Under the pieces are notes generated by a model. The model was not told where the DNA came from, ran no database searches, and worked only from the letters and a program-made list of their open reading frames with translations. From contig CAYMXZ010000010.1 of NCBI GenBank assembly GCA_964394475.1, forward strand, positions 1 through 34,009: DNA of 34,009 bases. The letters run 5' to 3'. The stretch comes from RQOF01 sp964394475. GTDB taxonomy: Bacteria; Calditrichota; Calditrichia; RBG-13-44-9. Of the stretch, positions 9,349 through 16,887 are shown piece by piece; positions within the stretch are counted from its first letter, which is position 1; every line of letters begins with the position of its first letter. The translations under genes and the position numbers were made by a program.

Positions 9349-9364
9349 TGGCACTTTAATTGCA
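9349..9364 (+). promoter_or_regulatory. Sigma-54 (RpoN) -24/-12 promoter of fliW
   Basis: TGGCAC-T-TTAA-TTGCA is a near-perfect match to the RpoN consensus TGGCACG-N4-TTGCA, with the required ten bases between GG and GC. The predicted transcript start is near 9375, leaving a short leader before the fliW ATG at 9398. Sigma-54 control of flagellar genes is well known in other bacteria and fits the neighbourhood. Confidence 0.75.
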
Positions 9365-9397
9365 AAATAAAAATAGAACAGTGATGGAGAGCAGTGA

Positions 9398-9814
9398 ATG
9401 AAAATCGTTAATCAGTTGATTGGAGAAGTCGAGATTTCTGAAGATAGGGTAATCAATTTCCCGAATGGAATAATTGGATTTGAGAAGTATAAAAAATTCG
9501 CTTTAATCCATAACGCCAATTATAAGCCATTCTGCTGGCTGGTGGCTCTGGAAACGAAAAATTTTGCCATTCCTGTTGTAAATCCCTTTCTGTTAATCAA
9601 AGAATATCACCAGAAATTCCCCAAGGAATTGATCGAGGAATTGAAAGAAAACGAGTCAAATTTTGAAGTACTATGTGTAGTGAATCCAAAAGGAAATAAC
9701 GGTTTTGTGACACTTAATTTAAAGGGGCCTATTCTTATTGATTATCAGCGGAAGGAAGGAAAACAGATCATCCTTACTGCTGAGATTTTATCAGTGGCGT
9801 ACCCTTTGAATTAA
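9398..9814 (+). CDS. fliW: Flagellar assembly factor FliW
   Basis: FliW binds flagellin and, in bacteria that have CsrA, binds and inhibits CsrA so that flagellin synthesis matches export. The 138-residue protein carries the family N-terminus FPNGIIGFEKYKKFAL and the matching central block ending VVNPF. GGAGAG lies about eight bases upstream of the ATG. A strong sigma-54 promoter precedes it. In most genomes csrA follows fliW closely or overlaps it; here no csrA is visible anywhere in the window, and the next gene encodes a sigma region-4 domain instead. Flagellin is also absent from the window. The family assignment is secure. Confidence 0.92.
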   Translation: MKIVNQLIGEVEISEDRVINFPNGIIGFEKYKKFALIHNANYKPFCWLVALETKNFAIPVVNPFLLIKEYHQKFPKELIEELKENESNFEVLCVVNPKGNNGFVTLNLKGPILIDYQRKEGKQIILTAEILSVAYPLN

Positions 9815-9863
9815 GGAAACCCAAAAACCTGTAAAGAAGATTAATAAAATGGAGATATAGTAT

Positions 9864-10076
9864 ATGGCAGGACGCTATCGGCAGAGTCAAAATCATCAAA
9901 TCGTGGAGACTCTGAAAAATTTACCGGAAGAAGATCGGATTATTTTAGGTCTTTATTTTTATGAAGGGTTAACCGCCGATCAAATTGATACAATCATGAA
10001 TCATAAAAACAAAACATCATCGGCTACTTCGCACGGCAAAAAATCGATTTTTCGGTACATAAGCAAGCCTTTTTAA
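9864..10076 (+). CDS. Stand-alone sigma factor region-4-like protein
   Basis: This 70-residue protein matches only the C-terminal DNA-binding part of a sigma-70 family factor: TLKNLPEEDRIILGLYFYEG resembles the start of region 4 of sigma-28 factors, and the following NKTSSATSHGKKSIFRYISK fits the second helix of the region-4.2 helix-turn-helix. Regions 2 and 3 are absent, and no upstream frame supplies them. GGAG is nine bases before the ATG and the gene lies 49 bases after fliW, probably on the same sigma-54 transcript. It could bind flagellar promoters or core polymerase as a regulator, or be a decaying remnant. A clean start, ribosome-binding site and intact helix-turn-helix favour a real gene. 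Confidence 0.6.
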   Translation: MAGRYRQSQNHQIVETLKNLPEEDRIILGLYFYEGLTADQIDTIMNHKNKTSSATSHGKKSIFRYISKPF

Positions 10077-10660
10077 GGGAAAAGCTTCTCTAAATTTTGT
10101 AAAAAAATTTCACACTTTTACCCTTCACACACCTAATCTGCATGCACTCTAAATTCCACCTACCACGGAAATGAGAATTTTTTTGCCCTTTTCTTGAAAA
10201 TTATCTTAATCAACAGACGGCAAATTTTCAGGAAAAGTGTCGGATATCCCTGCATAGAATCTAAGAGTCACAATGTATAAAACTTTTTTTAACCGATTTA
10301 TTGAAATGAATATTCTATGATCATCTGGAATAAACAGGTTATCAAGACCAATTGCAGAAGCGTGGTGATCACTTGAAAAGTCAGTTAAATGATTTCACCT
10401 GCCTATTCACTTTATCACCCCCTATCATTTCCTTTACCTGGTGAAACTTTTAGAAATATACATTCTGTCTGTGTATCGTTTTTGGATTTTTGATGCCAAC
10501 GAGAGAAAAATGAATTGTTTAATTTTTCATTCTGACTAAAGTTGTTGAAAAAAAAATCGATATTATAGAAAGGTAATTGATATGAAAACCGAATAATGAT
10601 TCATAGATTTTATTCACTCATTAATCAGGGAAGATACAATAAATCATCAAACAAAAAAGA
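10077..10660. other. Long AT-rich spacer before the FlgM-like gene
   Basis: These 584 bases contain no convincing gene on either strand. I see an inverted repeat TTTCACC (10393-10399) / GGTGAAA (10440-10446) with a 40-base centre, the palindrome GTGATCAC near 10366, and the sigma-28 promoter at 10537-10563. The rest gives no recognisable RNA or repeat. Confidence 0.5.
10537..10563 (+). promoter_or_regulatory. Sigma-28 (FliA) promoter of the FlgM-like gene
   Basis: TAAAGTTG (10537-10544), exactly 11 bases, then ATCGATAT (10556-10563) match the sigma-28 consensus at 7 of 8 and 5 of 8 positions, including the CGATA core. The leader would be about 90 bases. An anti-sigma-28 gene driven by sigma-28 is the classic feedback arrangement for flgM. 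Confidence 0.55.
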
Positions 10661-10915
10661 GTGGGAACCGTGAAAGAGAAAAAGAATTTAGCCGCTATCA
10701 CTAAAGTCCTGAGCAACACTCCGTTTGAGATTTCCAGGGAAGGGAATAAAAAATTGAAAAAAGACCAGGAATTGACTCCTGAAAGAATTAAAGAAATTCT
10801 CTCACGCATCAATGAAAATTTTTATGATCGTGAAGATGTTTTGCAGGTAGTTGCAGAAAGAATTTTAAAATCTCCCGAATTGCAGGAAATCATAAAAAAA
10901 AGGCATCTTGAATAA
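10661..10915 (+). CDS. flgM: FlgM-like anti-sigma-28 factor
   Basis: An 84-residue, highly charged soluble protein with a GTG start; a second GTG at 10670 is also possible, and neither has a strong ribosome-binding site. The N-terminal half is polar and likely disordered. The C-terminal half, TPERIKEILSRINENFYDRE followed by VLQVVAERIL, fits the FlgM signature in which a helix with (R/I)xxI precedes G/N-x-Y and then a helix rich in V/I/A/L. FlgM holds sigma-28 inactive until the hook-basal body can export it. The sigma-28 promoter just upstream supports the call. Similarity is modest because FlgM sequences are short and variable, so it remains a probable assignment. Confidence 0.55.
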   Translation: MGTVKEKKNLAAITKVLSNTPFEISREGNKKLKKDQELTPERIKEILSRINENFYDREDVLQVVAERILKSPELQEIIKKRHLE

Positions 10916-11017
10916 AGAGCCTGGAAAAAATCCTTATTTTATTAGCATTTCAGCACCTGCCAAACGCGCAAATGCCTTAAAATATTAGAAAAATCTTCAC
11001 TTTTTCCATTTTTCTTC

Positions 11018-11065
11018 TTGACATTTGGAAGTTATTTTGACAAATTGAGCTATCATTAATTCATT
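11018..11065 (+). promoter_or_regulatory. Probable promoter region of the HU gene
   Basis: Two perfect TTGACA hexamers occur at 11018-11023 and 11037-11042. The second has TTCATT 17 bases downstream (11060-11065), which is a weak -10, and the start codon follows at 11094. The -35 elements are good but the -10 is uncertain. Confidence 0.35.
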
Positions 11066-11093
11066 CAATTCACTTACTAGTTAAGGAGGTATA

Positions 11094-11363
11094 ATGAATA
11101 GGAAAGATTTAGTAGATGCCATTGCATCAAAGACCAAGAAAAGCAGAAAAGAATCGGATCAATTTTTGAATGCTTTTCTGACGGCGGTAAAAGGGGAATT
11201 AAAAAAGGGCGGTCAAGTTAATCTGGTTGGCTTTGGTTCATTTAAAGTAGTGCATCGCCCAGCCCGCATGGCCAGAAATCCGCGCACTGGCGCACAAATT
11301 AAGATTCCGGCCCGCAAGGCTCCAGTGTTCAGAGCGGGAAAAGGGTTGAAAGATATGTTTTAA
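11094..11363 (+). CDS. hup: HU family DNA-binding protein
   Basis: A histone-like nucleoid protein that binds and bends DNA as a dimer. The 89-residue length is typical. It starts MNRKDLVDAIA, has the helical N-terminal half, then GFGSFKV and the beta-arm core RNPRTGAQIKIPA ending in the KAPVFRAGKGLK helix. The usual RxGRNP is RMARNP here. A full-strength AAGGAGGT lies just upstream of the ATG, which suggests high expression, and a terminator follows at 11390-11425, so it is a single-gene unit. It could also be one subunit of an IHF-like heterodimer, but the ends are those of HU. Confidence 0.95.
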   Translation: MNRKDLVDAIASKTKKSRKESDQFLNAFLTAVKGELKKGGQVNLVGFGSFKVVHRPARMARNPRTGAQIKIPARKAPVFRAGKGLKDMF

Positions 11364-11389
11364 TTCATTAACCAAATTTTCATTGTTAG

Positions 11390-11425
11390 AGCTGGCCAAA
11401 GGAGTGACCAGCTTTTTTTATTTTT
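11390..11425 (+). terminator. Rho-independent terminator of the HU gene
   Basis: AGCTGG (11390-11395) pairs with CCAGCT (11408-11413), extended by one more pair past a C-A mismatch, and is followed by a T-rich run TTTTTTTATTTTT. It lies 27 bases after the HU stop codon. Confidence 0.85.
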
Positions 11426-11558
11426 GGAAAAATCATATTCATTACTACTCTGCATACCCATATTTACTTCCCAGATAAAATATTCTCATAATATTCAGAT
11501 TCATCTAATTTCCTTTATTACCTAAACGAAGTTTGTATAGAAGAGAAAGCCTGAAACT

Positions 11559-11592
11559 AAAAAGGGGTACTCAAAAAAGAATACCCCTTTAC
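11559..11592 (-). terminator. Terminator of the nickel-SOD operon
   Basis: AAAGGGGTA (11561-11569) and TACCCCTTT (11582-11590) form a perfect nine-pair stem. On the minus strand it ends in CCCCTTTTTAG. It is 31 bases beyond the superoxide dismutase stop codon. Being symmetrical, it may also stop plus-strand transcripts that pass the HU terminator. Confidence 0.85.
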
Positions 11593-11623
11593 ACCGAAAA
11601 GAAAAAATAAAAATAAAATAATT

Positions 11624-12133
11624 TTACTGATGATGTTCTTTTAAATGTTCTTTTTCTTCCGGACCAAAATAAGCTTCCCGAAATTCCTTCAGCAGTGCAC
11701 GCAACTTTTCCACATTTGCCAGATCGGTAGTTTGTTTAGCTCGCATGGCATATACCAGCATTTGATGAAGCAGACTTAGTTTGTAGGTATATTCCTGGTA
11801 AGCTTTTTGATCAGTCGCGTCGACAGGTTTGATTCGCTGAGTTAAAAAATAGGCATCAACAATTTCCTGGATCTTATTGGCATGATCCTCTTTGTTGGTA
11901 ATCCAGCGTACCAATTGATTATAATTCACTGGATTCTGCTTTGACAATTCCACGATTTCCTTCATTGATTTTTCAATAGTAAGTATGTCCTCTTCGATTA
12001 ATTGAAAACGCAGCTCATCCGTATAAATTCCACAAGGAATTTGGCAATGGGCATACACATTTGAAATTGCACCGGGAAGAGTAAGCCAGAGCAACAGACT
12101 CATTCCGATAATTATTTCTTTAATCTTTTTCAC
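11624..12133 (-). CDS. sodN: Exported nickel superoxide dismutase
   Basis: NiSOD converts superoxide to hydrogen peroxide and oxygen using one nickel bound by the extreme N-terminus. The nickel-hook motif HCxxPCGxY is intact as H29-C30-Q-I-P33-C34-G35-I-Y37. It directly follows a 28-residue signal peptide ending VYA, a proper signal peptidase I site, so cleavage would expose His29 as the new N-terminus needed for nickel binding. The remaining 130 residues are the expected helical bundle, ending in a His-rich tail (HLKEHH). It starts with GTG behind AAAGGAG and lies 10 bases after the TIGR03545 gene. No SodX-type protease gene is visible and none may be needed. The enzyme would act in the periplasm. 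Confidence 0.88.
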   Translation of the reverse strand: MKKIKEIIIGMSLLLWLTLPGAISNVYAHCQIPCGIYTDELRFQLIEEDILTIEKSMKEIVELSKQNPVNYNQLVRWITNKEDHANKIQEIVDAYFLTQRIKPVDATDQKAYQEYTYKLSLLHQMLVYAMRAKQTTDLANVEKLRALLKEFREAYFGPEEKEHLKEHHQ

Positions 12134-12143
12134 GATTTCTCCT

Positions 12144-14006
12144 TTATTTTTTTAATAAATCTTTTAATTTCTTTTTACCCTGCTCCTGTAGGTTTTCCTG
12201 TAATTTACTTTTTTCAGCGGCAATGCGATTCTCAATTTCTTTCTGCTTTTGTTTAATCATCTCTTCCTGCTTTTTAATTTCGTCTTCCACTTTTTGAATG
12301 CGGGCGCGCAGTTCTTGTTCTTTCTGTGCCATCAGCGTTTCCAATTCTTTCTGACGTTTTTCGACCTCCTGTCTCACTCGCGCTTCTATTTGCTGTTGTG
12401 CTTTCTGAATTTCCTGTGATAAGATTTGTTTAAAGCGGCTGGCGATGAGTTCATCCAGATTGCTGTTCAACCGGAATTTAAAATCCTGCCCCGTCTGAGC
12501 CGCCATGGCATCCAGGGTTATGAAAGACAGAGATTCAGTAATAGAACGACTCAATTCTAAAAGTCGTGCATCCATATTAGTAGGTTTATCGGAGTAATCG
12601 AAGGTTAAGTCAGCCGCGGCGAATTGAATTTTAGATTCAAAATCCCCACCGACAAAATTAAGAACGGCATTCAGCTTACCAGTTCCCTTTTGAATTTTCT
12701 GGGGTAATAAAGCAAAATTGGTTAATGTGACATTTGCCAGTGGCATATTCTGCATATTCAATTCGATTTTTTCATGTGATACGGCCTGACAATAATCCAG
12801 GGTTGTAAGCAATTGCAGTGACGCCTGGTCGCGGCGCATTCCGCTAATCTGAATCGTCGTTGGTTTATTGATCACTTCCTGCTGAGAAACAATATTTTCC
12901 ACCTTACCCGCCAGTCGAAGTTCATTGGGAGCTTCACCCGAAAGAGAGATCTGTTTAATCCAAAATTTAGGGAGATTTGGCGGCGTACCGAAATGAATGT
13001 CCTGCCCTTTCAGGCGAGGTGGGCTTTCTTTCTGAGGACTGGTCGATTTCATTTTTTCCGCATAGTAGCGAGCTTTCCCCACATAACCGGTGATGCTCTG
13101 CATCATCTGGATTACTTTTTCGCCAAAGAGAATTCTGGCAACATTTCCTACCGATATGTCTGGAATCTGAGCTAACCTGAGGGCTCGTTGATAATCATCC
13201 TTAATCCAGGTGGGAATAATTTTTTGAGTCTCGGTAATTTTCGCCAGGTCCTGCTCAAAATTAGATTTTAATGATTTGACACTATTCCGTGTTGAATCAA
13301 CCTGCTGATATAATTGATTCACCTGATTATAAGTCGACTGAAATTCTTCCAGACTCTTTAATTGATCAACCCGAATAGTCTCAATTTGCTGAGTCAGCCG
13401 ATCAAGGTCTTTTTCCGAAGGCAGATTCGTTAACCGCTGTTGCCACTCTGTATATTTCTGTTGATAGCTCTGTTTAAGAGAATCAATTTTTTGTGGAGTT
13501 TGCAGATTCACTAATTTCCACAGGCTATCTATGTCTATTTTCTTTGTTAACTTTTGCAGATTAAAAACAGGCATTTCGGCCGTTTCGGCTTTCAATCTAT
13601 TCTCAATTGCCAAAATTACTTCTGACTTCTTGCCTGGCGCTTCTTCTTTTTTCTCAATTTTTCCATCTGTCTGTCGTGGGGTATTAAAACGCAATCCTTC
13701 TACCTGCATATTCTCGATAATTATTTTCTTTGAGAGCAGTGGAAGCAGGTCCATATCGAACTCGGCAATTCCGGTTTCGAAAAGATTTTGCCAGGTATTA
13801 TCCGGATTAGTTACCTGCAAACGCTCCCACTTCATATGCAGTTTCGTCAGGGAAAAATCAACTCCATCAAATTCAACTTTTGCTCCCACCATGTTGGAAC
13901 CAATATCTTCCATCTGATTCTCCAACCAGCGGTCGGTAAAAAACCACATGATCACCACAACGATTCCAAAAAGGACCAGCAGAAAAATGATACCTTTAGT
14001 TCGCAA
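12144..14006 (-). CDS. TIGR03545-family protein, AsmA-like with coiled-coil tail
   Basis: A 620-residue protein of unknown function. One membrane helix (about 5-24) anchors it, and the rest should lie in the periplasm. Residues 30-125 and 320-500 are beta-rich with AsmA/DUF748-like phrases (VEFDGVDFSLTKLHMKWERL; IIIENMQVEGLRFN). A helical, Gln-rich region spans about 150-260, and residues 515-620 form a long Glu/Lys/Gln coiled coil. It starts with TTG behind GGAGAG; two bases separate it from the TIGR03546 gene, the known partner of this family. AsmA-like proteins bridge the envelope and may carry lipid, which is a plausible but unproven role. Confidence 0.75.
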   Translation of the reverse strand: MRTKGIIFLLVLFGIVVVIMWFFTDRWLENQMEDIGSNMVGAKVEFDGVDFSLTKLHMKWERLQVTNPDNTWQNLFETGIAEFDMDLLPLLSKKIIIENMQVEGLRFNTPRQTDGKIEKKEEAPGKKSEVILAIENRLKAETAEMPVFNLQKLTKKIDIDSLWKLVNLQTPQKIDSLKQSYQQKYTEWQQRLTNLPSEKDLDRLTQQIETIRVDQLKSLEEFQSTYNQVNQLYQQVDSTRNSVKSLKSNFEQDLAKITETQKIIPTWIKDDYQRALRLAQIPDISVGNVARILFGEKVIQMMQSITGYVGKARYYAEKMKSTSPQKESPPRLKGQDIHFGTPPNLPKFWIKQISLSGEAPNELRLAGKVENIVSQQEVINKPTTIQISGMRRDQASLQLLTTLDYCQAVSHEKIELNMQNMPLANVTLTNFALLPQKIQKGTGKLNAVLNFVGGDFESKIQFAAADLTFDYSDKPTNMDARLLELSRSITESLSFITLDAMAAQTGQDFKFRLNSNLDELIASRFKQILSQEIQKAQQQIEARVRQEVEKRQKELETLMAQKEQELRARIQKVEDEIKKQEEMIKQKQKEIENRIAAEKSKLQENLQEQGKKKLKDLLKK

Positions 14007-14008
14007 GG

Positions 14009-14536
14009 TTACTCTCCGATCAATTTTATTCTTTCATACAATTGGTAAAGCTGATTTGATTTTAGAAGTTTGATAATTTTCCATTTTTGAACTTTCGGTT
14101 CCAGTTTTTTCCGGTATTGAATAACAGCATATTTGATCAAGAAATACATGGGAATTAACAGAATTAATGAGATTACAAAGCTTCCCATCACTACCGTATT
14201 GTTGAAACGCGTAAAAGGAACCAGTGGTGAATTATAGAGTGAAGTCCATAAGCTCCGCAATCCTTCTGTCTTAACCAATAGCTGATATCCCAGAGAATGC
14301 GATACCGGATCCAATAAATAGGCGATTCCGGAAAAAATTGCATAGGAAAATATGGCGGTCGCCAGGTTGACATTTAGAATGATTAGTAGCAGAACCAGGA
14401 AAAGATTCGTTAAGGTAAAAAAGGAAGGAGAAAGTCCAATCATCATACCCAGAATAAAACCGCCGGCAATTTGCGCAGGCGAAGCTCCTGAACGCAGAAT
14501 TTTAATTAATTTATTGATATACTGTAAGATAAACAT
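14009..14536 (-). CDS. TIGR03546-family (DUF2062-like) membrane protein
   Basis: This 175-residue inner-membrane protein has a DUF2062-like start: an amphipathic segment with RSGASPAQIAGGF, then GLSP, followed by three or four hydrophobic helices (about 24-72 and 112-140) and a basic tail of about 35 residues facing the cytosol. The ATG follows GAGG. It is the first gene of a tight operon with the TIGR03545 protein and the nickel SOD, and these two TIGR families are known to occur side by side. No biochemical role is established for the pair. Confidence 0.75.
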   Translation of the reverse strand: MFILQYINKLIKILRSGASPAQIAGGFILGMMIGLSPSFFTLTNLFLVLLLIILNVNLATAIFSYAIFSGIAYLLDPVSHSLGYQLLVKTEGLRSLWTSLYNSPLVPFTRFNNTVVMGSFVISLILLIPMYFLIKYAVIQYRKKLEPKVQKWKIIKLLKSNQLYQLYERIKLIGE

Positions 14537-14623
14537 AGAACCTCTGAACGTAATTTTTTGGATGTAAAATTAAGTGAAAATCACTGTTTATACAAAATGT
14601 TTTTAGCAAGGATATCCGCAAAT

Positions 14624-15085
14624 TTATGTGGCAACCATGGCTAAATATGCCATTCGACATACCTGCACAGTGATCAAAGCGAAAATACCAGCGATGACAT
14701 CATCGATCATGATTCCCCAGCCTCCTGGAAGTTGCTGAGAAATGTTGATGGGAGGGGGTTTCACGATATCGTAAAATCTGAAAAAAATAAAAGCCAGTAA
14801 AAATAACCAATAATTCCTGGGTAAAAAAAAGAGACTGATGCTCATCCCTACCACTTCATCCATAACCACCAGAGAGGGGTCAGGTCCATATATTTTTTCC
14901 ATTTGAGTCGAAGTATAGACTCCCAGAAAGAAAAGCACCAGAATTAGTGGTCCCAATACCCACCAGGGAGGATAAAAGCAATATATAAGGAGAAGCGCCC
15001 CTATGCTTCCTGCTGTTCCGGGGGCCAGGGGAGCATAGCCGCAACCAGCGGCAGTTGCTATCACATGATACAGGAATCGATTCAT
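14624..15085 (-). CDS. pgpA: Phosphatidylglycerophosphatase A
   Basis: PgpA removes phosphate from phosphatidylglycerol phosphate, the last step in phosphatidylglycerol synthesis, at the inner membrane. The 153-residue length is normal. Conserved blocks are present: APLAPGTAGSIGA near the start, VVMDEVVGM with the metal-binding Asp-Glu, RFYDIVKPPP, and LPGGWGIMIDDVIAGI near the end, separated by hydrophobic helices. A TGGAGG site precedes the ATG. It follows the outer-membrane barrel gene by 61 bases on the same strand. PgsA is not in the window. Confidence 0.93.
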   Translation of the reverse strand: MNRFLYHVIATAAGCGYAPLAPGTAGSIGALLLIYCFYPPWWVLGPLILVLFFLGVYTSTQMEKIYGPDPSLVVMDEVVGMSISLFFLPRNYWLFLLAFIFFRFYDIVKPPPINISQQLPGGWGIMIDDVIAGIFALITVQVCRMAYLAMVAT

Positions 15086-15146
15086 TTTCCTCCATCACTT
15101 TCAGAGTCCAACAAATTTTATAGTGTTTACATTGAGAAGACAATTT

Positions 15147-16877
15147 CTAATCAAAAAGTGTCCAATAGATTCCCAGACGAAATTGACGATACAGTTCAGT
15201 ATAATCATCGATCCAGGCATAATCCTCAGACAACAGATTTTCCCAGACCAGAAATAATGTAGCCGTTTTAATATGTCCCAATATTTTTATATCCACTAAA
15301 TGGAAGTTACTTATCTCGGTTCCGGTTTGTAGATATTGATTGGTGAGCGGATCATAATTTAGTTTACACCACTTCCCAATGAACTGATAAATCAGATAAT
15401 TTTCCAATTTGAGGGCACCACCGAACAGCGAAAAAGGCAAATGCATTTCCAAAACATTTTTAATCTCTGGAATATAGCTTTGCTGGTAATTGCGGTTGTA
15501 ACTCAGGTCATTCTTTATTCTTATCATCCACAGATGGGTGCGAGAACGAACCAAAATTCCTGAATTTTCAATATTTTTCTGAATAAAGCTTGAGAGGTGC
15601 GATTGGTATAACCAGGCATTTTTAAACTGATAATAATAAGGGCTCACACTAAGCCAGAAGCCTTTAACGGATGGAAATTCTATTTCCCAGTTTATCCCAT
15701 GACGTACAGGCAAATGAGGGTTGATAAGTGGCCTGATGGAATCCCCTTTCCAGAAAAGTGAACTCAAAGGCAGGGTTTGAGGTACTTGCGCGAGGGAAAG
15801 CGTGCTCTGTATGTGCAAAGGCAATTGGATGTTCCAGGATAAATGAAACTCGGGAGAATTTCCCACTCCTGGCATAAACCAATAACCTGCTCCTAATCGC
15901 CAGTTCCAGCTTTTTCCCATGAGCTGCAGATAACCTCTCATTTTACCACTTTTCTGGTGGTCTTTTTGAAAAACAAAAGCTTTAGTTATTTCATGACGCA
16001 CCAGGTCGGTTGAAACTCCGAAACCAAACTTTCCCATCTTTCTCTGATATTCTGCTTTCAATCCCAGCGAATATAATTCGGTCTTTCGTTGTTCAGAATA
16101 ATCCAGAGTGCGGTAGCGATCACCCCATTTATATCCATAGGGTGCCAATACTATTTTTTGTGTAGAATCGGGTTGGTAGTTCATCGAAACAGAAAGCACC
16201 TGACCAATGCGATGAATTTTTCGGGGAAGAAAAATAACCGGAAAAGGAGATAAAGTAAATTTATGTCGGATCTGCCAATATCTGATATCTATTGACAGAT
16301 CAGATGAAAATTGATGATGAATCTGTCCACGATAACTGTTCACCTGTGATTTACTATAGGGATCGGCGCTGCCAGCCCTTAAAAAATTATTTCCTCCAAG
16401 CTGAAAAAAACTTTTGGGTCGATAAAATCGGATCAGATTGGCATCCAGGTAAGACAACCCGAATTGAAAATCCTGAGAGAAAGCTATCCGGCTAATTGGT
16501 TTTAGACTGGTCTTTAGCTTCGGAGCACGAAATTGATAAATCAATTGCGAATAATCCAACTCCCTTTGACGAATATTCTCTACCGGCAGGTGTTGATTAT
16601 CCCAATAACCCCAGAGGGGATTGTACAGACTGATCCCATCATATTCGACATCCAGAAATCCCGGTGGCATTCCTCGCCAGGAAGGTGCGCTCTGACGACT
16701 TTTCTCCGCTAAATAGAAAGGAAAAAAATCGGCTTGATAGAATTGCCATTCTTCGACATTTATCTCACAGATAGCCAGGCTATCCACGGCAGAATACTGC
16801 TTCCAATCATCTTCAGCCCGCAAGAGTGATACGGTCAGAACTGCTATGGTAACCAAACCGAAAATTCTATGTCTCAT
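15147..16877 (-). CDS. Outer-membrane beta-barrel protein with a reduced plug
   Basis: A 576-residue exported protein with a signal peptide (cleavage after LLRA near residue 21). Residues 70-110 contain a plug-like segment, DGISLYNPLWGYWDNQHLPV followed by ENI, that recalls the TonB-receptor plug phrase. The usual later plug block ending in the GxxxYGxxAxGG motif is missing. From about residue 130 on, alternating aromatic and polar strands with Tyr/Trp girdles suggest a 16- to 22-strand barrel. No carbohydrate or metal motif stands out. It could be a receptor-like porin or a TonB-dependent receptor with a truncated plug. It lies 10 bases after the nitroreductase gene. Cargo is unknown. Confidence 0.65.
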   Translation of the reverse strand: MRHRIFGLVTIAVLTVSLLRAEDDWKQYSAVDSLAICEINVEEWQFYQADFFPFYLAEKSRQSAPSWRGMPPGFLDVEYDGISLYNPLWGYWDNQHLPVENIRQRELDYSQLIYQFRAPKLKTSLKPISRIAFSQDFQFGLSYLDANLIRFYRPKSFFQLGGNNFLRAGSADPYSKSQVNSYRGQIHHQFSSDLSIDIRYWQIRHKFTLSPFPVIFLPRKIHRIGQVLSVSMNYQPDSTQKIVLAPYGYKWGDRYRTLDYSEQRKTELYSLGLKAEYQRKMGKFGFGVSTDLVRHEITKAFVFQKDHQKSGKMRGYLQLMGKSWNWRLGAGYWFMPGVGNSPEFHLSWNIQLPLHIQSTLSLAQVPQTLPLSSLFWKGDSIRPLINPHLPVRHGINWEIEFPSVKGFWLSVSPYYYQFKNAWLYQSHLSSFIQKNIENSGILVRSRTHLWMIRIKNDLSYNRNYQQSYIPEIKNVLEMHLPFSLFGGALKLENYLIYQFIGKWCKLNYDPLTNQYLQTGTEISNFHLVDIKILGHIKTATLFLVWENLLSEDYAWIDDYTELYRQFRLGIYWTLFD

Positions 16878-16887
16878 GCTGTCTTCT

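Noticed and set aside
10582..10596. Mini open frame MKTE with a GAAAGG site in the flgM leader
   Set aside because: Four codons is too short to support as a leader peptide without conservation data.
10945..10975. GCATTT/AAATGC repeat after the FlgM-like gene as a terminator
   Set aside because: Six pairs with a 19-base loop and no T-run follows.
14573..14585. AGTGA-AAA-TCACT hairpin downstream of pgpA as a terminator
   Set aside because: Only five pairs with a three-base loop and no clean T-run.
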